Source: Chrysochromulina tobinii
Taxonomy: Eukaryota; Haptophyta; Prymnesiales; Chrysochromulinaceae
DNA: 37,610 nucleotides
Direction of reading: 5' to 3'
Assembly: GCA_001275005.1 (NCBI GenBank)
Contig: JWZX01002586.1
Location: forward strand, 1-37,610
Shown: in pieces, positions 29,401 through 37,610 of the stretch
Numbering within the stretch: position 1 is the stretch's first letter
How the letters are laid out: each line of letters begins with the position of its first letter
The notes under the pieces: model-generated
Databases searched by the model: none
The model's input: the letters and a program-made list of their open reading frames with translations, nothing else
Told to the model about the DNA's origin: nothing
Position numbers and translations under genes: made by a program

Positions 29401-32400
29401 AAGGGGGCGACGGACGAGGGCATCGAGATTGGTGGCACAATAGTCGTGGATCCGGAAGATGTACTGACCCCGCGGAAGAAGGTCATGCTCGTCGAGCTGC
29501 ACCAAAGCCCGAAGGCCAAGACCATTCGCTTCCAGACCCTCAACACGGGCTTCTCGACAGCGGTTGTCCTGCTCGTGCGCGCCGTGGGCGAGACTGGCGT
29601 CGCGCTCGAGCCGACGATTGTCAAGATCGACGTGCGCAAGGAGCTCGAGTCCGAGATCCAACTGCACGAGCAGATGCAGAAGCACCTCGGCTTCAACATG
29701 CCACAGCTCCTCGCAGTCACCGACTCGGCTGAGCGCGAGCTCATCGGGTACAAGCAATCGTTCGCGGGCGCCTGCTGGCAGATGCCCGAGCTCGCGTCGG
29801 TTGGCGGCGACCTCGCCGTGCCGCTGGAGCGGCTGATCCGCCAAGAGCTCATCCGCGACGCGGTCGACGGCATCTCTTCCTTTTCGCTGGGCGACGTGAG
29901 CGTATCGAGGGTGCTCGAGACGCTCATGGGCGACATCGTGCTGCAGCTGTGCAAGCGGACGGCCTCACGATGCGATGCACCGCTGCTCGAGCCGATCCTC
30001 GGCCCAAAGACGCGAGACCACGTAGAGACCATGCGCGACATGACGACTGGCTCGGACAGGGCGACGTTCGAGGAGCTCCTGGCATTGCTCGACAACAAGA
30101 GCTCGCGGCTGCCATTTGAGTCGGGGCACGAGCCGATTCGGGCCATGTGCCACGGCGACCTGCACGGCGGCAACGTCATGATCGACTCGCGCGGCAACCC
30201 GTGGCTAATCGACTGCGGCATGTCCAAGCCGGCCGACAAGGGCTACCCGCTGATGGATGCGGCCAAGCTCGAGTGCTGCTTCTTGTTTGCATACGTGCTC
30301 GCTCCACTCACAGTGGACCACATCAAGGGCGCGGAGCCCAACGAGCTCGTCGATTGGCTCAGCCTCGGGCGCAAGGACGTTGCGCATCTCCAAACGATCG
30401 CCGCCGGCTGCGCCACCAAGCAGGAGCTGCTCGATAAGCTCGCGAGCGAGTCGATGCTTGCACAGGTCAAGGTGCGCCTCGAGGAGCCCGACTTGTGCGA
30501 AGAGTGGTTAAAGATGGCTGCCGGCCGGCTCGACGAGCTGATGAATGTCGATGAGCTCACAGCGTGCATGCGGCGAACGGACTACATGAACCCAGCGCGT
30601 CGACGCCCCCCGGGGCTGGCGACGCAAGGCGACAGGCTCTCAAAGTACCGCAAGAGCCTCGACGTCGCGGATGGGTTCGCAGGCAAGATCCGCCGCTACA
30701 TTTCCGCACTCTCCACCTGCCTCAAGGCGGACGACAAGGCGCGTGGCTCCCTCGACAGCCACGTCCTCAACCTTGCGATGCATCTTCTCTTCTATTCGAT
30801 CCGCTTCACGCTGCGCGGCTACCCCACCTCTAGCCCGATGCACAAGCGGCTCGCGCAGCACGTCAGCGCGCGCCTCGCCCGGGTTGTCCTCGACGCAGTC
30901 AGGGCGCAGTCTTCAGAGGCCCGGCCCGCTGTTGCGACCATTGTGCAGCCGGCGTCCTATGTTCAGTACGAGCACGGTCAGGTGCTGCAGGTGTGGGCCA
31001 ATGGGCGGGACGGTACCGCAGTTGTCGAGGACGGAGATGGTGAGCAGCTTGTACGCATGGGAGGGCAAGCGGTCCCCCTCGCGCGGTTCTTGGAGACGCA
31101 GCTGCCCCTGGCTGCTCCAGTGTTAAAGTACAACCTGGGGACGAAGCTCGTCGTCGACGGCACCAGCGTCTTGATCGTGGAGCGCGAGGGCTTGGCCAAC
31201 AGCTATACGTGCGCAGCCTCAAGCGGCGGCTCTGAGCGCCAGAAGGTTCACCTGACGCCATCCAACCACACGCTTGAGCACGCGGACCCGTCGGGGCTCC
31301 TCACGATGCACACGAGGGTGGCGTGGTCGAGCCTCGAGCTCCGGCTCGGCGACGGTGCATTTGCATCTCTTGGTGAGGTCGCAGAGCCGACAGCGAACGC
31401 GGTGGTGCGCGTCAAGCTCGACGACGTGCGGCGCACTGTCGACGCTCGTCAAGAGCACAAGGGCCGCGACGAGCCTAGAATGGGTGAAGGGCTCGGGGGT
31501 GGAGACGGGGGCGGAGGCGAGGGTGGCGGCGGCACAGGCGGTGGGCTCGGAGGTGGAGGCGACGGTGGCGGGCTCGGCGGCGGCCACGGCGAGGACGGAG
31601 GAGGCGGCGCGTTCGTCGCCGCCAACGACCCCGACTCCCGAGCTCAAGTCCATTCCGGCGCGTGGCTCACGGGCTGGGTGATGAATCACGACGGTGCCCA
31701 AGCGCGGACATGCACCGTCGCCGTGCCCATCTATGCCGACGGCCAGCTGGTGCTCCTCGACGGCGAGGTGGGGACGCTGCAGAGCGACGCCACGGGCCTC
31801 AATCTGTGCCGCTGGGATCTCGACACGAAGCGGGTCGAGCCCCGCCAAGTTTTGGCCATCGGCGGAGGGACGCCTCTGCCGACCTTGGTACGCCCGATGG
31901 CCCTGCTCACGTACAAGGCGGGGCAGTGGATTCGGCTGAAGGATGGTGCCTCATGCAGGCCGCCCGATAAGGACCTCGAACACGCGTGGCGGCTCGCGCA
32001 GCTGCAGCCCCACGACCAGCCCGACGCCCGCGGCTGCAGTGTGGTCGTCGTCCGCGACCAGGGCTCCGTCTGCCTGCTGGCCGCCAACCACTCCCCGTGC
32101 GTCGACCACAACATGGACCACGCCATCGACTTTTGCTCATACCAGGCGCTGGTGCGCACCGCGCTCGGCACGATTATCGACGTGCTCAGCGCGCAGCGGC
32201 TCGATCTGATGCTCCAGTGCGTCAACCTCAAGGTCAAGGGCAACAACGCCGACGCGTTCACGACCATCATGGAGGAGGTCAAGGTGCATGCGCCCAAGGG
32301 CCAGCCACCTGCCATTCTCATCCGCGCCGAGGCGGCGGGCGGGAAGACGACGTTTTCCAAGCGCTTCGTGCTCCTGTGCACGATCGAGCAGTGGGGTCGT

Positions 32401-35400
32401 CACGTGGCCGCGCCCACGCCCGACCCCGTCTTCTACGTGCCCGTGCTCGTCTTTGTCGTCGACCTTGTCAAGGTGCTCAAGAAGCAGCGCGGCGCCGACG
32501 GCGGCAACCTGCTGCTCATCCACCTTCAGTCGCACCTGGGCGCCCACACACGCCACTGTAAGCACACCCGCCCGAGACGGCCACAGCCCTCGCCAGCCGT
32601 CGCACGCGCTGGCGCCTTGCGCGCGCCTGTCGGCCCCCCTGACCATCGCGTGCGCGTGTGCCCTTCTCTCGCGCAGACGCCTTTGTGCTGCAGGCGTGGC
32701 TCGACGGCCGGCTGATTGTCATCCTCGACGGCTGGGACGAGTGCGATCGCTTGTGCAAGGACGAGATGCAGCGGTACATTACGACGATGCTCCTCGGCCG
32801 CGTCTCGCTCGTCATCACGTCGCGCCCCGCCGCCGTCGACGGCGACGCCTTCTTTGGCGAGGCCTTTCAGCGTTTCGAGCTCGCGGGGCTCGACGGGCCG
32901 ATGCAGGACCACGTGGCCAAGTACCGGCTGCCGGTGACCAAGCTGCCCGCGTACAAGCGGACGCTGCATCAGAGCGTCGGCCTCACCGAGCTCTGCCGCA
33001 ACCCGCTGCTCCTGTCGATGCTGCTGACGGTCATCGACACGCGCGAGGACAACGCGTCGCAGCGGGAGCTCAACCGCTTCGCCCTCTACAACACTATCGT
33101 GACGGCGCTCGTCGAGCGCCTCGAGAAAAAGGCCCTGGGCGCCCACGACGGCGCCCACGATGACGTTGCCGCGGCCGAGGGCTCACTGATGGAGTTTACC
33201 TGCCACCTCGCGCACGCGACGCACAGCCTGAGCACGGGCAGCAAGAAGGTGAACGACGAGGTGCGCGGGCGCGTGCGGCTCGCGGGCGCCGCGAAGACGT
33301 GGGAGGGCGTCCACATGAGCATCCTGCAAGGCAGGTTCCCCATCCTGCAGTTGCAAGAGCAGGAGGCCATGTTTGCGCACCTCTCGCTGCAGGAGAGCCT
33401 CACGTTCATGGCCGCGGCGCGCTACCCGGAGGCCTGCCCCGTGCGCCTGGACGACGTGCTCAAGGAGCATCGCTGGTGGCTTGAGGTGGTGCGATTCGCG
33501 GCCGAGTGCGCCGCCGAAGAGCCCGAGTACACGCGCGCGTTTGCCGACAACCTGCTGCGCGGCCAGGCCGAGCACCGCATCAACGTGGCGGATGCGAGCA
33601 TGTACCAGATCTTTGCGCCGCTCGGCACGGTCCTCCAGATGGCGAGCGGCGCGCCGCGCCTGCGCCTCACAATCAGCCACAAGCTCGGCAAGGTCGACGC
33701 GTCGGCGTTTGCCGCGTTGCTGCCCTCGCTCGCGCGAATGCTGTCGGCGCTCGAGCTGCTCGGTCAGGCCTTTGACGACGACGACTGGGGCGTCATCGCT
33801 GGGCACGTGCGAGGGATGGAGGCGCTCGAGACCCTCAGCCTGAATGGGAGCGTCGTCAGCCCCGAGGTGCGCGCCGACCTGGTGCAGAGCGTGCCCACGC
33901 TCGCGGCGCATCTGCGCCACCTCGACCTCGGCGGCCTTGAGGTGGGCGCGGACGAGGCGCTCGCGCTCGTCTCGACATGCCGCGCGCTGCAGACGCTCAG
34001 GCTCGGCGAGTGGGCGGTGCCCGTGGGCGAGCTGCGATCGGGGGGAGAGGCGGTGTCGACGGGCGGCCAGGCGGTGGGCGAGGCCGAGGGCGCCGTCGTG
34101 GGCGCGCTCCTCAGGGCGAGCACCAGCCTGACGACGCTCGATCTGAGCCGCTCGTGGTGCGCGGCCGAGGCGGCGCGGCTCATCGGCGAGGGCCTGCGCG
34201 AGAGTGCGGCGCCGCTGGCCGAGCTGCGGCTCGCCAACGTGTGGTACACGACGGACGGTCGGATGCCGGCTGCGGCGGTCTGGGAGCGGCAGGCGGCCCT
34301 GGTGAGCGGCGCGTGCCGTCTGTCGCTGCGCGAGGTCGAGTGCTCGGCGCAGGCGATCGAAGCGACGGAGACCGCCGCGCTGCAGCGGGGCTTGCTGCTC
34401 TTTGCGCCGGAGCTCAAGGTCGCGAGCGCCACGCTCGGCGACGGCGGGCGGAGCGTGCGCCTTGCGGACGCCAACGGGCGGGCGCTGCTCGGCGCGGTCT
34501 CGCCGATGGTCGAGCTCGTGGTGCAGCAGTGCACCGATCCTGCTGGCTGCCGCATCGGCGCGACGCTGCCGGGCAAGGGCGCCCTGTTCAGCTCTCTGGG
34601 CACAGACGCCGAGAGCTGGGGCTACTTGGCGGACGGTAAAATCAGGCGCAATGGCTCCGATGTCCAGAGCGGCCTGCCCACCTACAAGGCGGGCGATCGG
34701 ATCCGCATGACGCTCGCCGGCGGCGTGCTCGCGTGGCACATCAACGGCCAGAGGGCCGCCGAGGTGCGCGGCGTGCCGACCGGCGTGCACCTTGGCGTCG
34801 GCCGGTTTAATGGGACGGTCGAGGTGCGCATCGAGCGTGCCGCGGTGGCCGGCGCGGCGGGGTGCTCCGTGATGCTGCGGCCGCTGTGCGGGCTGATGGG
34901 TCGCGAGGGCAACGCGCTGCGCACGGTGCGGCTGGGTGGCAACGGCGCGTGGGCCGAGGGCGACGGCGCGACGCTCGCGGCGGCGCTGGGCGCGGCGTCG
35001 TGCGTGGTGGCGGAGCTCGACGTGAGCCGGTGCGGCCTGGGCGCGGACGAGGCGCTCGCGCTCTTCGCGGCGGGCCGCGCGCTGCAGACGCTCAGGCTCG
35101 GCGAGTGGGCGGTGCCCGTGGGCGAGCTGCGGTCGGGGGGAGAGGCGGTGTCGACGGGCGGCTTGGCGGTGGGCGAGGCCGAGGGCGCCGTCGTGGGCGC
35201 GCTCCTCAAGGCGAGCACCAGCCTGACGACGCTCGATCTGAGCGGCTCGTCGTGCGCGGCGGCGGCGCTGGCGCGGCTCAGCGAGGGCCTGAAGGCGAGT
35301 GCGGCGCCGCTGGCCGAGCTGCGGCTGGGCGGGCTGATCCACGGCGAGGGCGCAGCGAGCGTGGCGGCGCGGCTGGCGGCGCTGGTGCGCGGCGCTTGCC

Positions 35401-37610
35401 GGCCGTCACTGCGGCTCATCGACTGCACGAAGCAGGCGGGCGGCAAGGCGGGCGTGTGCGCGCTGTTTGCGGCTGAGGGCGAGGGCGTGGTGGCCTCGCT
35501 CGCGGCGCTCATGTCGACGGCAGGCAACGCTCTCACGACGGTGCAGCTGGGCGGCAACGGCGCGTGGGCCGAGGGCGACGGCGCGACGCTCGCTGCGGCG
35601 CTGGGCGCGGCGTCGTGCGTGGTGGCGGAGCTCGACGTGGGCGGGTGCGGCCTGAGCGCGGACGAGGCGCTCGCGCTTGTCGCGGCGGGCCGCGCGCTGC
35701 AGACGCTCAGGCTCGGCGAGTGGGCGGTGCCCGTGGGCGAGCTGCGGTCGGGGGGAGAGGCGGTGTCGACGGGCGGCTTGGCGGTGGGCGAGGCCGAGGG
35801 CGCCGTCGTGGGCGCGCTCCTCAGGGCGAGCACCAGCCTGACGACGCTCGATCTGAGCGGCTCGTCGTGCGCGGCGGCGGCGCTGGCGCGGCTCAGCGAG
35901 GGCCTGAAGGCGAGAGTGCGGCGCCGCTGGCCGAGCTGCGGCTGGGCGGGCTGATCCACGGCGAGGGCGCAGCGAGCGTGGCGGCGCGGCTGGCGGCGCT
36001 GGTGCGCGGCGCTTGCCGGCCGTCACTGCGGCTCATCGACTGCACCAAGCAGGCGGGTGGCAAGGCGGGTGTTTGCGCGCTGTTTGCGGCTGAGGGCGAG
36101 GGCGTGGTGTCCTCGCTCGCGACGCTCATGTCGACGGCAGGCAACGCTCTCACGACGGTGCAGCTGGGCGGCAACGGCGCGTGGGCCGAGGGCGACGGCC
36201 GCCGCGCGTTTGCATCAGCGCTGGGCGCGGCGTCGTGCGTGGTGGCGGAGCTCGACGTGAGCGGGAGCGGCCTGGGCGCGGACGAGGCGCTCGCGCTCGT
36301 GGCGGCGGGCCGCGCGCTGCAGACGCTCAGGCTCGGCGAGTGGGCGGTACCCGTGGGCGAGCTGCGATCGGGGGGAGAGGCGGTGTCGACGTGCGGCCAG
36401 GCGGTGGGCGAGGCCGAGGGCGCCGTCGTGGGCGCGCTCCTCAGGGCGAGCACCAGCCTGACGACGCTCGATCTGAGCGGCTCGAGATGCGTTCCGGCGA
36501 CGCTGGCGCGGCTCAGCGAGGGCCTGAAGGCGAGCGCGGTGCCGCTGGCCGAGCTGCGGCTGGGCGGGCTGAGGCCCGGGTCAGATGGGAGCGTCTGTGG
36601 CGCCGAGGTGCGCGCCGACCTGGTGCAGAGCGTGCTCACGCTCGCGGCGAACCTACGCCACCTCGACCTCGGCGGCCTCGAGGTGAGCGCGGACGAGGCG
36701 CTCGCGCTCGTCTCGACGTGCCGCGCGCTGCAGACGCTCAGGCTCGGCGAGTGGGCGGTGCCCGTGGGCGAGCTGCGATCGGGGGGAGAGGCGCTGTCGT
36801 TGATCGGCCAGGCGGTGGGCGAGGCCGATGGTGCCGTCGTGGGCGCGCTCCTCAGGGCGAGCACCAGCCTGACGACGCTCGATCTGAGCGGCTCGTCGTG
36901 CGCGGCCGAGGCGGCGCGGCTCATCGGCGAGGGCCTGCGCGAGAGCGCGGCGCCGCTGGCCGAGCTGCGGCTCGCCAACGTTTGGTACACGACGGACGGT
37001 CGGATGCCGGCTGCGGCGGTCTGGGAGCAGCAGGCGGCCCTGGTGAGCGGCGCGTGTCGTCAGTCGCTGCGCGCGGTCGAGTGCTCTGCGCAGGCGATCG
37101 GCGCGACGGAGACCGCCGCGCTGCAGCGGTGCTTGATGCTCTTTGCGCCGGAGCTCAAGGTCGCGAGCGCCACGCTCGGCGACGGCGGGCGGAGCGTGAG
37201 GCTCGCGGACGACTACGGGCGGGCGCTTCTCGGCGCGGTCTCGCCGATGGTCGAGCTCGTGGTGCAGCAGTGCTCCAATCCTGGTGGCTGCATCATCGGC
37301 GCGGCGCCGCCGGGCAAGGCCGCCCTGTCCAGCTCTCTGGGTGCAGACGCCGAGAGCTGGGGCTACTTTGGGGACGGCAGGATCTTTAACAAGGGCTCCG
37401 CTGTCCAGAGCGGCCTGCCCACCTACAAGGCGGGCGATCGGATCCGCATGACGCTCGCCGGCGGCGTGCTCGCGTGGCACATCAACGGCCAGAGGGCCGC
37501 CGAGGTGCGCGGCGTGCCGAGCGGCGTGCACCTTGGCGTCGGCCGGTGGCTTGGAACGGTCGAGGTGCGCATCGAGCGTGCCGTGGTGGCCGGCGCGGCG
37601 GGGTGCTCCG
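26417..37610 (+). CDS. Giant fusion: deoxyribonucleotidase, LamG-like, APH-like kinase, NACHT, LRR and SPRY-like repeats (3' end missing)
   Basis: Proposed exons are 26417-27339, 27473-28638, 28730-32557 and 32677 to the window end. The three introns (133, 91 and 119 bp) keep phase 2, 1 and 1. Residues 96-140 form a coiled coil. Residues 152-308 match 5'(3')-deoxyribonucleotidases of the HAD fold: DMDNT, LCTSPL, TSDKT and LIDDK, with PPEWKQ/VIFRRPY rebuilt across intron 1. A laminin-G/concanavalin-like domain lies at about 415-550. An APH-like kinase follows (HGDLHGGNVMID at about 1171, LIDCG at about 1189), then a glycine linker. The NACHT domain has Walker A AEAAGGKT at about 1896 and Walker B LIVILDGWDE at about 1985, split by intron 3. 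LRRs then alternate with two SPRY-like domains (34513-34845 and 37255-37590). Two extra bases near 35913 shift the frame, and the coding sequence then stays open to the edge. Known STAND biology suggests a sensor ATPase; a nucleotidase effector is inference. Confidence 0.75.
27340..27472 (+). other. Intron 1 of the nucleotidase-NACHT gene
   Basis: Donor GAAGCA/GTATGC, acceptor GCGACGCAG/AGTC, phase 2. Splicing restores EWKQVIFRRPYLDHYEDE and LDSWKDW, the expected C-terminal end of the nucleotidase domain. Without splicing both halves are cut short. Confidence 0.75.
28639..28729 (+). other. Intron 2 of the nucleotidase-NACHT gene
   Basis: Donor CATGA/GTGCGC, a GGCTGACC branch-point-like site, a T/C-rich tract, and acceptor GTTGCCAG, phase 1. 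This intron links the nucleotidase-LamG part to the kinase-NACHT part, so the fusion depends on it. The alternative is two separate genes, with the second starting near 28687. Confidence 0.65.
32558..32676 (+). other. Intron 3 of the nucleotidase-NACHT gene
   Basis: Donor CCACT/GTAAGC and acceptor CTCTCGCGCAG, phase 1. It falls between Walker A and Walker B of the NACHT domain, so splicing is needed for an intact NTPase. Confidence 0.85.
33866..37610 (+). repeat. LRR-SPRY coding duplications
   Basis: The segment encoding RALQTLRLGEWAVPVGEL recurs five times (about 33985, 35073, 35690, 36308 and 36719). A unit of about 1 kb with LRR and SPRY-like parts (33866-34860) is repeated near the window end (36605-37610). 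A unit of about 617 bp is repeated in between. Confidence 0.85.
35910..35917 (+). other. 2-base frameshift in the LRR array
   Basis: AAGGCGAGAGTGCGG stands where the sister copy at about 35293 reads AAGGCGAGTGCGG. The old frame stops at about 35954. The shifted frame continues the LRRs and second SPRY-like domain without a stop to the window end. Confidence 0.85.

Noticed and set aside
33183-35959. Minus-strand frames of 719 and 425 residues opposite the LRR region
   Set aside because: They are antisense shadows of Ala/Leu/Glu-rich LRR codons, with no motif.

Overview
This is a GC-rich window of nuclear DNA from a eukaryotic microalga. A haptophyte or a related GC-rich alga fits best, but this is inference from style rather than from a marker gene. 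The support is: canonical GT-AG introns of about 80-380 bp, several genes of animal/protist type (sperm-tail PG-rich repeat protein, tubby-like protein, BET-type bromodomain protein, topoisomerase III-beta), very large STAND NTPases, glycine-rich inserts, and introner-like introns. I saw no rRNA, tRNA, CRISPR array or intact transposon.

Layout. 520-1314 (-) is a methyltransferase. 1737-3558 (+) is a three-exon STPGR/SHIPPO-type gene with a recent 624-bp internal duplication and one frameshift. 4523-6838 (-) is an exostosin-like glycosyltransferase with LRR and EGF-like segments. 7540-9327 (-) is a bromodomain plus NET-domain protein. 10115-11089 (+) is a tubby-like protein. 11798-14197 (-) is a CLC-type chloride channel or antiporter. 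14294-18707 (-) is topoisomerase III-beta in eight exons; I could reconstruct every exon junction in frame (1023 codons), and six of its seven introns visibly contain short tandem duplications, most of which carry splice-site sequence.

The right half (19086-37610) holds two giant NLR-like STAND genes head to head. The minus-strand gene encodes a TIR-like module, a NACHT NTPase and about 30 ankyrin repeats, 24 of them nearly identical. The plus-strand gene appears to fuse a 5'-deoxyribonucleotidase (HAD fold), a laminin-G-like domain, an APH-like kinase, a NACHT NTPase, and alternating LRR and SPRY-like repeats, and it runs off the end of the window. Together they look like a divergent pair of intracellular sensor/effector ATPases, comparable in architecture to paired plant NLRs and to fish NACHT-LRR-B30.2 receptors. 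The immune role is inference.

Three frameshifts (3311, 19797, 35913) all sit in nearly identical repeat copies. They may be sequencing or assembly errors or real lesions, and they are flagged separately.
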